NCBI GenBank assembly: GCA_938015525.1
Contig: CALLPC010000007.1
Span: 78,351-142,350, forward strand
Direction: 5' to 3'
Length of the DNA stretch: 64,000 nucleotides
Origin: an uncultured Dehalococcoidia bacterium
Lineage (GTDB): Bacteria; Chloroflexota; Dehalococcoidia; Tepidiformales; Tepidiformaceae
A program made the position numbers and the translations under genes. Under the pieces are notes generated by a model that worked only from the letters and a program-made list of their open reading frames with translations, was not told where the DNA came from and did no database searches. The number at the start of each line of letters is the position of its first letter. Position 1 is the first letter of the stretch. Shown in pieces: positions 32,691 through 40,865 of the stretch.

Positions 32691-33704
32691 TCAGTACGCT
32701 CGGGGCAGCGGCGTCGGCGTCGCCTTCGGCGGGATGGGTGTCCGCGTCGGCGTGGGTGTGCGGGTCGGGGTCGGCGTGACGGTCGGTGTCGGAGTTGGGG
32801 GTTCAGGTGTCGGCGTCGCCGTCGGCGGAACCGGGTCGGGGGTATTCGGCTCGGGCGGCGGGCTGCCGCTGCCATCGTCGCGGGGCGCGCTGCCTCCGGG
32901 TCGCGGGATGGCCGTCGTGACGGGCTCGGGCGTCGGCGTATCGTCGGGCTTCGGCGTCGGGGTAGGGGTCGGTGTCCACGGGATGACCTCGCGCCCGGGC
33001 ACCTGGACGAAGTCGGCAGGGTCGACTGGCACGCCGAGATACCTGATCTCGAAGTGGAGGAAGCCGCCGGGCTCGCCGGTGCCAATGACGGTTGACTTGC
33101 TGACGAGGTTACCCTTCGCGACGCGCAGGCCCTGGAGCCATCCGTAGACCGTCTCGAAGCCGCCGCCGCAGTCGATGACCACGTGGGTGCCATACCGCTC
33201 ATCGGTGCCCGTTGCCGTGACTTCGCCGTCGCAGGCCGACTGGACAGGAATGTTCTTGAGACCGACGAGCGAAAAATCAACGCCGGCATGGCGGAGGCCA
33301 TTGCCGCGGTTCGTGCCGAAGTAGTCCTCCACGCCGGCGTGTGCCGAAAGGGGAAGGGCGAACCGCCTGCCGCCAGCGATGAGGTACTCGCGGATGTCGG
33401 GCTTCGGCGGATTCGCCGGGGGCCGGTACGTTCCTTCTTCCACGCCGCCGGCACGAGAGGAAGGGTGGCGAGTCGGGGCTGGGGCGAACGGGGGCGCGCT
33501 TTCCGGCCTTCCCTCGGCATCGGTGGCCGCAGGGGGTGCGCTGGCTGGCGCCGGAGCCCCGGCCCCGCCGCCGGCCAGCAGCATGCCCGCAGCCGCGAAC
33601 AAGGCCAGGACCGGCACGGCCGCGAGCAGGTAGAACGGCGCCATGCGACGCTCGTTGCGCCGGGAGCGAAATTCTTTCCCATAGAAACCGCGACCGGGCG
33701 GCAT
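32691..33704 (-). CDS. M23-type peptidase with Pro-Thr-rich C-terminal stalk
   Basis: A 337-residue protein with an N-terminal membrane helix (FYLLAAVPVLALFAAAGMLLAG), an Ala/Pro linker and a LytM/M23 domain (about residues 100-220). The zinc motif H-x-G-x-D is present (LRHAGVDFSL). The second site reads FLHFEIR instead of the usual H-x-H, so one ligand is lost and activity is doubtful. The last 110 residues are Thr-Pro repeats, which resemble a wall-spanning stalk. It may hold or trim peptidoglycan outside the membrane. ATG 33704 is chosen because the upstream frame is not protein-like. Confidence 0.8.
   Translation of the reverse strand: MPPGRGFYGKEFRSRRNERRMAPFYLLAAVPVLALFAAAGMLLAGGGAGAPAPASAPPAATDAEGRPESAPPFAPAPTRHPSSRAGGVEEGTYRPPANPPKPDIREYLIAGGRRFALPLSAHAGVEDYFGTNRGNGLRHAGVDFSLVGLKNIPVQSACDGEVTATGTDERYGTHVVIDCGGGFETVYGWLQGLRVAKGNLVSKSTVIGTGEPGGFLHFEIRYLGVPVDPADFVQVPGREVIPWTPTPTPTPKPDDTPTPEPVTTAIPRPGGSAPRDDGSGSPPPEPNTPDPVPPTATPTPEPPTPTPTVTPTPTRTPTPTRTPIPPKATPTPLPRAY
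32709..32985 (-). repeat. Degenerate GTCGGCGTC-type tract coding a Thr-Pro stalk
   Basis: The plus strand shows many imperfect copies of GTCGGCGTC and GTCGGGGT units. On the coding strand they give Thr-Pro and Pro-Thr dipeptides at the C-terminus of the M23 protein. It is protein-coding repetition and may vary in length by slippage. Confidence 0.7.
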
Positions 33705-34143
33705 GGGTCCCCCTCGTCGGTGGGCGCGACCAGCGCAGGCGCCTTGGCCTGGAGCGCCTCCTGTAAGAGAATCTCGGCTGTCCGGTCCCGGGCGGACAGG
33801 GGCGCACCCGGGGGTAAAGGCAGCACGCGCCTCAGGGACGACATCGCAAGACGGCGAATCGCGGTGACCATCGGACGCCGGGATAGTTCGGGTTCGCACG
33901 CCTGCTCGTCAGAGGGACTCTGCCCTGGCCCCGCCACGGCCTGAACCGGAGCCTGAGGCCTGCTTTCCGCCCGGCCGGTCCGACCCCCCAGCCAGCCGAG
34001 AGCTGACGTGTGTCGCGGGCCGATGGGGATGACCCCGGAGCGGCAGGTGAGGCGGAAGTAGCGCGCACACGGGCCATTTCGGCTACTATTTCGGCCGACG
34101 CTAATGACCGCCTCGCAGGGCGGCGCAGCGGAGGGACAGCACC
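33705..34143. other. Gap between the M23 and LLM genes
   Basis: About 440 bp. No confident gene. A minus frame from ATG 33871 reads MVTAIRRLAMSSLRRVL and stays protein-like for about 65 codons, then runs into the M23 gene in another frame; it could be a relic or a real short ORF. A TACTAT hexamer at 34084-34089 is a possible -10 for the plus-strand oxidoreductase. Confidence 0.35.
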
Positions 34144-35337
34144 ATGACCTACCGGCCCGCGCGCATGCGCTTCGGCATCTTCCTCGCTCCATTCCATCGC
34201 CTCGGTGAGAACCCGACGGTCGCCCTCCAGCGCGACCTCGAGCTGGTCGACCACCTCGACCGGCTGGACTTCGACGAGGCCTGGTTCGGTGAGCACCACA
34301 GCGCCGGCTGGGAGCTGATCGCTTCGCCCGAGCTGATGATCGCGGCCGCAGCTCAGCGGACGAAACACATCAAGCTCGGCACGGGCGTGAGCTCGCTCCC
34401 ATACCACCACCCCTTCATGCTCGCTGACCGGATGGTGCAGCTCGACCACATGACGCGCGGCCGCGCCATGTTCGGCGTTGGGCCGGGCGCGCTCACATCG
34501 GATGCCTACATGCTGGGCATCGACCCGCTCACGCAGCGCCCACGGATGGACGAAGCCCTGGGCGTCATCCTGCGGCTGTTCCGCGGTGAGACGATCACGA
34601 TGGAGACCGAGTGGTTCACGTTGCGGGAGGCTCGGCTGCAGCTGGCGCCGTACACCCATCCCCACATGCCGGTCGCAGTCGCCAGCACCTTCTCTCCGGC
34701 CGGCCCGGTAACGGCCGGGAAGCACGGAGTTGGCATCCTGAGTGTGGCCGTCTCCCAGCCGGGCGGGCTCATCTCGCTCTCGAAGACCTGGGAGATGGCG
34801 GAGGAAGCTGCAGCCAAGGCCGGGAAGACGATCAGCCGCGACGACTGGCGGCTCGTCATGCCCATCCACCTCGCTGAGTCCCGCGAGCAGGCCTTCGCCG
34901 ATGTCGCCGAGGGGATGTTCAGGTGGAACAAGGAGTACTTCGAAGAGACACTCGGGCGCCCGGCTGACCCCTCAAACCCGGGCGACGTCGAATCAACGGT
35001 CGCGCGCGGCGGCGCGATCATCGGGACGCCGGATGATGCCATCGCAGCGATCGAGCGGCTCCTCGAGCTCTCCGGCGGATTCGGCTGCCTGCTCGGGCTC
35101 GCGCACGAATGGACCACGTGGGAGAAAACCATCCATAGCTACGAGCTGTGGGCCCGGTACGTCGCGCCGCGTTTCCAGGGCCAGTACGAGCGGCTCGCCG
35201 CCAGCCAGAAGTTCGTTTCCGACAACCGCACGACCATCTTTGGCCCGAACGCCGCGGCAATCGGCAAAGCGTTCATCGACGCCGGCGTGCAGCTCCCGGC
35301 CGAGATGCTGAACCGGATGCAGCGCGGCAACGTCTGA
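34144..35337 (+). CDS. LLM class flavin-dependent oxidoreductase
   Basis: A 397-residue member of the bacterial luciferase-like superfamily (TIM-barrel). Family features are FDEAWFGEHHS near residue 40, IKLGTGVSSLPYHHPFM, and GRAMFGVGPGALTSDA. The group uses FMNH2 or F420H2 to oxidise or reduce organic substrates; the exact reaction cannot be told. SD GGAGGG is 9 nt before the ATG. It has no close operon partner except the downstream membrane protein. Confidence 0.88.
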   Translation: MTYRPARMRFGIFLAPFHRLGENPTVALQRDLELVDHLDRLDFDEAWFGEHHSAGWELIASPELMIAAAAQRTKHIKLGTGVSSLPYHHPFMLADRMVQLDHMTRGRAMFGVGPGALTSDAYMLGIDPLTQRPRMDEALGVILRLFRGETITMETEWFTLREARLQLAPYTHPHMPVAVASTFSPAGPVTAGKHGVGILSVAVSQPGGLISLSKTWEMAEEAAAKAGKTISRDDWRLVMPIHLAESREQAFADVAEGMFRWNKEYFEETLGRPADPSNPGDVESTVARGGAIIGTPDDAIAAIERLLELSGGFGCLLGLAHEWTTWEKTIHSYELWARYVAPRFQGQYERLAASQKFVSDNRTTIFGPNAAAIGKAFIDAGVQLPAEMLNRMQRGNV

Positions 35338-35376
35338 CCCCCGCGGCGGTTGCCCCTCCCGGAGCGCCCGGCCAAG

Positions 35377-36111
35377 ATGCCGGGTGTGATGCGCCGTCTC
35401 CCGTCCATCATCCGGGGACTGGCGGCCGCCGCCTTCGCTGCCGCCCTTCCCCTGCTCATCGTGACCAGCACGGTCCGCTGGGTCGCAGGCGACGCGGCCT
35501 ACTACCGGCACGGCTTCCGTGCCTTCGACGCGGCGGAACGGACAGGCCTGCCGCTGGCGGAGCTGGACCGCGCCGGCCGGCAGATTATCGACTACTTCGA
35601 AAACGACGCCGATGCCCTCCGCATCATCGTGACCATCGACGGCGCGGAGGAGCCGCTCTTCGGCGAGCGGGAGGTGGCCCACATGCGCGACGTGAAGACA
35701 CTCATGCGGGCGCTCTTCCGCGCGCACGAGCTGTCGCTGGTCGTGGTGCTCGGCTATCTTGCTCTGCCCGTGCTCTGGGCCGGTGAGCGTTCCGTCAGGA
35801 GCCTCGCAAAGCTCGTCCTCGCCGCACTGGCAGCCGGTGCAGTGGTTGTTGGCGTCATCGCAGGCTTCGCCGTCGTCGGGTTCGACCGGGCCTGGACGAC
35901 GTTCCACGAGGTCGCCTTTCGGAATGAGCTCTGGCGGCTGGACCCAACGACCGACCGGCTCATCCAGATGTTTCCCGAGCCGTTCTGGCAGCAGACGACG
36001 TACCTGGTGGGGGCACTCATCGCCGTGCAGGCAGCGGCCGTTGCCGCCGCCGCCGGGATTTTCCTCCTCCGGACCCGGCGCGCCGGCGAGGAGCCACCTT
36101 CAGTTCGCTGA
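35377..36111 (+). CDS. TIGR01906-type integral membrane protein
   Basis: A 244-residue membrane protein with four hydrophobic helices (near residues 10-30, 118-140, 150-175 and 213-235). The extracellular part has the family-like REVAHMRDVKTLM and TTFHEVAFRNELWRLDP segments, which match the uncharacterised TIGR01906 family common in Firmicutes and Chloroflexota. Starts at ATG 35377, ATG 35389 or TTG 35350 are possible. It is 39 bp after the LLM gene. Function unknown. Confidence 0.75.
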   Translation: MPGVMRRLPSIIRGLAAAAFAAALPLLIVTSTVRWVAGDAAYYRHGFRAFDAAERTGLPLAELDRAGRQIIDYFENDADALRIIVTIDGAEEPLFGEREVAHMRDVKTLMRALFRAHELSLVVVLGYLALPVLWAGERSVRSLAKLVLAALAAGAVVVGVIAGFAVVGFDRAWTTFHEVAFRNELWRLDPTTDRLIQMFPEPFWQQTTYLVGALIAVQAAAVAAAAGIFLLRTRRAGEEPPSVR

Positions 36112-36318
36112 CCCGCAGGCGCAGCCGCCGCCTCCGCAGCAGCCCCCGGCGGGTGCTTCGGCCACGGCTGCCGAGCTCTTCGGCGCTGCGAACATGGAAA
36201 GAACGCGCTCGGCACGGTGCCCGCGAGCGCAGGTGGCAGGCTCAGCGGCACTCGCCATTGGGCGACGCTGTTCGAACTTCTCACGGCATGTCGGGCAGTA
36301 GAATTCGTAGATCGCCAT
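36100..36318 (-). CDS. Small FmdB-type zinc ribbon with Cys-rich tail
   Basis: A 72-residue protein. The N-terminus is a zinc-ribbon knuckle (FYCPTCREKFEQRRPM), but the second knuckle has a single Cys (ATCARGHRAERV). The C-terminus is Gly/Cys-rich (GGCCGGGGCACGSAN) and could bind metal. A minus-strand TATACT (36325-36330) ends 6 nt before the ATG, so it is likely leaderless. It overlaps the convergent membrane protein gene by 12 bp. Confidence 0.75.
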   Translation of the reverse strand: MAIYEFYCPTCREKFEQRRPMASAAEPATCARGHRAERVLSMFAAPKSSAAVAEAPAGGCCGGGGCACGSAN

Positions 36319-36348
36319 GCCCCAAGTATACGGCGGCCCGCAGATGCG

Positions 36349-36609
36349 TCAGGCGGCCCGGCTGGCGCGGCGGCGGCGAATCCGCTGAGCTGTCCTCGTC
36401 GGCGGCTGCTGCCGGGCGTTGAGCGCGATGATGCCCGCAGCGCGGTGCTTCCGACGGACCGGCGGTTCGACGGGAGGCAGGCAAATCGAGGCCGGCGCGG
36501 TGAGCACGGCGCGGGTAATCGCGTTCGACGGCTCGACCCACGCATCCTCGTTCGAACGCCGCAGGAGGGCATCGAGCAGCGACCGGAAGAGTCGGATGAA
36601 CCACGCCAT
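36349..36609 (-). CDS. Hypothetical small basic protein
   Basis: An 86-residue frame from ATG 36609 with an amphipathic N-terminus (WFIRLFRSLLDALLRR) and a very basic C-terminus. No family is recognised. A possible -10 (TATGGT) lies 9 nt upstream. It may be a real small gene, but the composition in the second half is close to random GC-rich translation. Confidence 0.4.
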   Translation of the reverse strand: MAWFIRLFRSLLDALLRRSNEDAWVEPSNAITRAVLTAPASICLPPVEPPVRRKHRAAGIIALNARQQPPTRTAQRIRRRRASRAA

Positions 36610-36668
36610 GGGAGGTAGACCATAACCGGGCCGTTCACCTACTGGCAACGGCTCATCTCCTCAGCCAT

Positions 36669-37445
36669 TTACCCGGCGGCCGAGGCGAGAAATTCGCTGA
36701 CGACTGCGTTCCACTCCGCCGCGCGTTCGAAGTAGCAGGAATGCCCGGCGCCAGCGATGACGTGCACCCGGGCGCCGCGAACGAGAGAAGCGGCCTCCCG
36801 GATCATGGCAGGCGGGGTGATGGCATCGTGTTCACCGACGATGTAGAGGACCGGCACCCCGAGGCCTCCTAGCACCTCGTGCATCGATCCCCGGTAGGTC
36901 GGCGGGGGCGGTCCGAGGAGCCCCGGCGGCCGCGGCGGGTTGAGCGCATTGATCTGCCGGTAAAGCAGCGCCAGCCCGGGCTCCTCGGCTTCGAAGCCGG
37001 GCGCAAGCGCCTGTTCACGGAGGCTGGTATCGCCGCGCTCTGCCCGGAGCGCAGCCTGCATCGCACGGATGCGGTCATTCGTCGCGCCAGCGGTCGTCCC
37101 GCAGAGGACCAGCGAGGCGACCCGGCGGGGTGCCAGCCGGGCGAGCCCGGCCACCGCTCGGCCGCCCATCGACTGTGCAACGAGGTGAGCTTGGCCAATG
37201 CCAAGATGGTCGAGCAACGCAAGGAGGTCCGTCCCGAGCGTCGTGCGCCCCACTGCCATCTCGCCCCGGGAGAGGCCCCAGCCTCGTGCATCGTAGACGG
37301 TGACCCGGTAGGACCTGGCAAAGAAGGCCGTCTGCTGCCACCATGCGAGGTGGTTGCCTCCCGCGCCGTGGATGAAGACGAGGTCCGGCCCCGAACCGTG
37401 CTGCCGGTAGTAAAGACGGGCTCCGTTGATGGCGGCATAAGGCAT
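36669..37445 (-). CDS. Alpha/beta hydrolase
   Basis: A 258-residue alpha/beta hydrolase. The oxyanion strand is FIHGAGGNHLAWW. The nucleophile Ser is in AQSMGG near residue 92, the Asp in VGEHDAITPP near 210 and the His in AGAGHSCYFE near 237, so the triad is complete. The length and motifs match the 3-oxoadipate enol-lactonase/haloperoxidase-like group, but the substrate is open. A minus-strand TAGACT ends 7 nt before the ATG. It is divergent from the F420-type LLM gene. Confidence 0.87.
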   Translation of the reverse strand: MPYAAINGARLYYRQHGSGPDLVFIHGAGGNHLAWWQQTAFFARSYRVTVYDARGWGLSRGEMAVGRTTLGTDLLALLDHLGIGQAHLVAQSMGGRAVAGLARLAPRRVASLVLCGTTAGATNDRIRAMQAALRAERGDTSLREQALAPGFEAEEPGLALLYRQINALNPPRPPGLLGPPPPTYRGSMHEVLGGLGVPVLYIVGEHDAITPPAMIREAASLVRGARVHVIAGAGHSCYFERAAEWNAVVSEFLASAAG

Positions 37446-37472
37446 GGGCGGAAGTCTACCGCGCCTCTCCGC

Positions 37473-37501
37473 TTCACCGGAGTGCTGCGGTTGCGTAGTC
37501 T
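37473..37501 (+). promoter_or_regulatory. Candidate promoter
   Basis: TTCACC at 37473-37478 and TAGTCT at 37496-37501 with a 17-bp spacer, 30 bp before the LLM gene, whose SD GGAGG is in the leader. TTCACC-N17 is the same -35/spacing as at 24145. Confidence 0.5.
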
Positions 37502-37531
37502 GCTCTGCCGGGAGAGAGGAGGTCGAACAGC

Positions 37532-38458
37532 ATGAAGATCGGCATCGGCATCGGGGTCACCGGCAGTGAAGGGCTGCCTGAGGTCATACGGCAAATCCAG
37601 CGGGCGGAGGAGAACGGATTCGATGCTGCCTGGCTGCCCAACATTTTCGGGCTCGACGCTGTGACGACACTGGCGCTCGCAGGGCGCGAGACGTCCCGGA
37701 TCGAGCTGGGGACGTTCGTGGTCCCGACGTACCCGCGCCACCCGATGGCGCTGGCTCAGCAGGCGCTCACGGCCTCCGCAGCGGCCAGCGGCCGATTCAC
37801 CCTCGGCATCGGACTGAGTCACCGCATCGTCATCGAGGGAATGTTCGGCCTCGACTACTCGAAGCCGGTGCGGCACATGCGGGAGTACCTCTCGGTCCTC
37901 GTTCCGCTCCTCGATGGGAAACCGGTCCAGTTCCACGGCGAGGAGTACCGCGTCCAGGGCCAGGTCACGGTCCCGGGAGCCGGCCGGGTCCCTGTCATCG
38001 TCGCCGCGCTCGGGCCGCAGATGCTGAAGGTGGCCGGACGGCTTGCCCACGGCACGGCGACGTGGATGGGCGGCCCGGTCTACCTGCGCGACATGGCCAT
38101 CCCTGCAATCCGGGCGGCTGCGGCGGAGGCCGGCCGGCCCGCCCCGCGCATCGTGGCCGGGTTCCCGGTCGCGGTTACCCGCAACGCCTCGGCGGCGCGG
38201 GCTTCGGCAGCAAGCGTGTTCGCCGTGTACGGAACGCTGCCCTCCTACCGTGCGGTGCTCGATGCAGAGGGAGCCGCGGGACCTGCCGACGTCGCGATCG
38301 TCGGCACTGAGGACGAGGTCGCCGAGCAGCTGCGAAGCCTCGCCGCGGCGGGCGTGACGGACCTCAACGCCTCGCCCTTCCCTGTCGAGGGGGACTCGGC
38401 CGCCATCGGCCGGACATTCGAGTTCCTCGCAGCGTTCCGACACACCGCAGGAGCCTGA
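37532..38458 (+). CDS. LLM class F420-dependent oxidoreductase
   Basis: A 308-residue luciferase-like protein. MKIGIGIGVTGSEGL, GFDAAWLPNIFGLDAVT and LGTFVVPTYPRHP are typical of the F420-dependent branch (TIGR03564-like). This implies that the host makes coenzyme F420, which is known in Chloroflexota and Actinobacteria. The substrate is not known. SD GGAGG is well placed. Confidence 0.87.
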   Translation: MKIGIGIGVTGSEGLPEVIRQIQRAEENGFDAAWLPNIFGLDAVTTLALAGRETSRIELGTFVVPTYPRHPMALAQQALTASAAASGRFTLGIGLSHRIVIEGMFGLDYSKPVRHMREYLSVLVPLLDGKPVQFHGEEYRVQGQVTVPGAGRVPVIVAALGPQMLKVAGRLAHGTATWMGGPVYLRDMAIPAIRAAAAEAGRPAPRIVAGFPVAVTRNASAARASAASVFAVYGTLPSYRAVLDAEGAAGPADVAIVGTEDEVAEQLRSLAAAGVTDLNASPFPVEGDSAAIGRTFEFLAAFRHTAGA

Positions 38459-38501
38459 CGGGGTTCGCCTGCGGTCCCGGCGTCCGATACGCTGGATTCG
38501 A

Positions 38502-40859
38502 ATGAACGACCACACGCTGCGGGTCCTCGAGTTCGACCGGGTCCTGGAGCTGCTGGCGGCCGAGGCAGCATTCAGCCTCGGCGCGGAAAAGGCGCGCGCC
38601 CTGCGGCCGGCGACGGACTTCGCCGCGGCGAGCCAGCTCGCCGCAGAGACGGCAGAAATGCGGCTGCTGGACCGGCTGGGCATCGATATCCCGTTCTCCG
38701 GGGCGCGCGATATCCGGGCTCACCTCAGGGCAGCTGCCATTGGCCAGGTGCTCGAGCCCGGCGCCCTGCTCGAATGCGCACAGGTGCTGACTACGGCGCG
38801 GCGCGCCCGGCTCGTCCTCGACAAAGTGCGGGACCGGGTCCCTGTCCTCGCCGCCATCGCTGAACGCATCGGGGATTTTCGGGCCTTCGCCGGCGATGTC
38901 GACGCCGCAATCTCTCCCCGCGGCGAGGTGCTGGACAGTGCGAGCGACCAGCTGGCGCTCGTGCGCCGCGAGCTGCGCGCGGCCGAGGCCCGGCTCGAAC
39001 AGCGGGCGCAGGCCGCCCTGGCCGAGGCGGTCCGGCGCGGAGCCGCACAGGAAGGGCTGCTGACGGAGCGGAACGGCCGAAAGGTCATCCCGGTCAGGTC
39101 CGACAGCCGGTCGCTCGTCCCCGGCATCGTCCACGATGTTTCCTCGAGCGGGGCAACGCTTTTCATCGAGCCGTTCGCCGTCGTGGAAGCGGGAAACGCG
39201 GTCCGGGAGCTTCGGCTGGCGGAAGAGCGGGAGGTCCGCCGCGTGCTCCAGCGGCTCACTGACCAATTGGGGAGCCGGGCGGACGAAGCGTTCCGCTCGC
39301 TCGACGCCCTCGCCGAGCTCGACCTTATCAACGCCCGGGCGCGGCTCGCGCGGAAGATGCGTGCAGCGCTCCCGCCGCCCGGCGACGCCCAGAGCTGGCT
39401 CGGCGAACAGGGGCCGACGCGGCTGATTCGCGCCCGTCACCCGCTCCTCCGGGGCGAGGTGGTGCCGATCGACGTCGAGGTCGGCGAATCACCGCAGGGC
39501 ATCCTCATCACGGGGCCGAACACTGGCGGCAAGACGGTCGCCCTCAAGACTGTCGGCCTGCTCACGCTGATGGCCCAGGCCGGCCTGGGAGTCCCCTGCG
39601 ACGAGGGCAGCCGGATGCGGTTCTACCCCAGGGTCTTCGCCGACGTCGGCGACGAACAATCGATCGAGCAGAGTCTTTCCACCTTCTCGTCGCACCTCCG
39701 GAACATCATCGGCATCCTGCGGGAGGCAGACGGCTCGACGCTCGTCCTGCTCGATGAGCTCGGCGCGGGGACCGACCCCGCGGAGGGCGCTGCCCTGGCC
39801 CGCGCGGTCATCGAGGAGCTGCTCGACCGGGGAGCGACACTGGTGGCGACGACGCACCACGGCGAGCTGAAGGTCTTCGCCCACGGAGACCCGCGGCTGG
39901 CGAATGCCTCGGTGGAGTTCGACCTCGAAACCCTGAGCCCAACCTTTCATCTCGTCGTCGGGCTGCCGGGCCAGTCCAACGCGCTCGCGATCGCGCGCCG
40001 GCTCGGGCTCGATGAGGGCATCGTTGCGCGTGCGGCCGAAAAGCTGACGCCAGGGCATTTCGAGCTCGAATCGCTGCTCCAAGAGATCCGTGCGCAGCGC
40101 CGGGAGGCGGAGGCCATCCGCGCCGCAGCCGATGCCGTGCTGGAGGAGGCGGAGCGAACCCGGCGGGAGCTCGCGGTGGAGCGGGAGCGCATCGAGGAGG
40201 AGCGGGCGGCTGTCCTGGCCGAGGCGAGGCGAGATGCGGAGGATACGCTCGCACAGATGCGCCGGGAGATCGAGCGTCTGCGCCGGCAAAGTGCAGAGCG
40301 GCAGTTCGACCTGCAAGCAGCGCAGGAGGCGCTTCGTAAGGCGGCCCGGGAGAGTGAGCGCCTGGCGCGGGCCGCCGTCCCGCGCCGGGCTGCGGCTGCG
40401 TCGCCGGTCATCACCCGAGAGGTCGAGCCCGGCGACTTGGTGCACGTGCGGGACATCCCCCAGCTCGGGGAAGCGCTCACCGCACCGGGCGAAGACGGCC
40501 GGCTCGAGGTGCAGTTCGGGAGCATCCGAATGAAAGTCAGCATCGACCGAATCGACCGCATCGAGAAGCCGAAGCCCGGCGGCGGGAGCGTCGTCGTGCC
40601 GGCCGGCCCGCCGGTGAGCCACGAAATCGACCTCCGCGGCCAGCGTGCCGAAGCGGCGCTCGAACGGTTCGAAAGTTTCCTCGATGCGGCCTTTCGCGCC
40701 GGGCTGCCGTATGTCCGCATCATCCACGGCAAGGGCACGGGCGCGCTCCGCGCGGCGGTCCGCGAGGCGCTCACGCGCCATCCGCTCGTCCGGGGCTACG
40801 AATCGGCTCCGGCAGCCGAAGGCGGCGACGGCGTGACCATCGTCCTGCTCGCGGGTTGA
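38502..40859 (+). CDS. mutS2: Endonuclease MutS2
   Basis: A 785-residue MutS2 of usual length. The core and clamp regions (1-300) lead to the ATPase, with Walker A GPNTGGKT near residue 338, LLDELGAGTDP as Walker B/D-loop and TTHHGELK. A long coiled coil (about 520-620) follows. The Smr nuclease domain is at the C-terminus (EIDLRGQRAEAALERF and IIHGKGTGALR). MutS2 limits homologous recombination, and in Bacillus it rescues collided ribosomes. The ATG is 8 nt after a TACGCT. It is followed by rarA after 6 bp. Confidence 0.95.
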   Translation: MNDHTLRVLEFDRVLELLAAEAAFSLGAEKARALRPATDFAAASQLAAETAEMRLLDRLGIDIPFSGARDIRAHLRAAAIGQVLEPGALLECAQVLTTARRARLVLDKVRDRVPVLAAIAERIGDFRAFAGDVDAAISPRGEVLDSASDQLALVRRELRAAEARLEQRAQAALAEAVRRGAAQEGLLTERNGRKVIPVRSDSRSLVPGIVHDVSSSGATLFIEPFAVVEAGNAVRELRLAEEREVRRVLQRLTDQLGSRADEAFRSLDALAELDLINARARLARKMRAALPPPGDAQSWLGEQGPTRLIRARHPLLRGEVVPIDVEVGESPQGILITGPNTGGKTVALKTVGLLTLMAQAGLGVPCDEGSRMRFYPRVFADVGDEQSIEQSLSTFSSHLRNIIGILREADGSTLVLLDELGAGTDPAEGAALARAVIEELLDRGATLVATTHHGELKVFAHGDPRLANASVEFDLETLSPTFHLVVGLPGQSNALAIARRLGLDEGIVARAAEKLTPGHFELESLLQEIRAQRREAEAIRAAADAVLEEAERTRRELAVERERIEEERAAVLAEARRDAEDTLAQMRREIERLRRQSAERQFDLQAAQEALRKAARESERLARAAVPRRAAAASPVITREVEPGDLVHVRDIPQLGEALTAPGEDGRLEVQFGSIRMKVSIDRIDRIEKPKPGGGSVVVPAGPPVSHEIDLRGQRAEAALERFESFLDAAFRAGLPYVRIIHGKGTGALRAAVREALTRHPLVRGYESAPAAEGGDGVTIVLLAG

Positions 40860-40865
40860 CGGGTC

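Noticed and set aside
32709..32985. Short direct repeats that could suggest a CRISPR or satellite
   Set aside because: Units are imperfect, without spacers, in codon phase, and translate to Thr-Pro repeats of the M23 protein.
32576..34192. A 538-codon minus-strand frame across the M23 gene
   Set aside because: It is a shadow of the M23 coding frame for most of its length, with Arg/Ser-rich random sequence. Only the first part near 33871 is protein-like and is noted with the gap.
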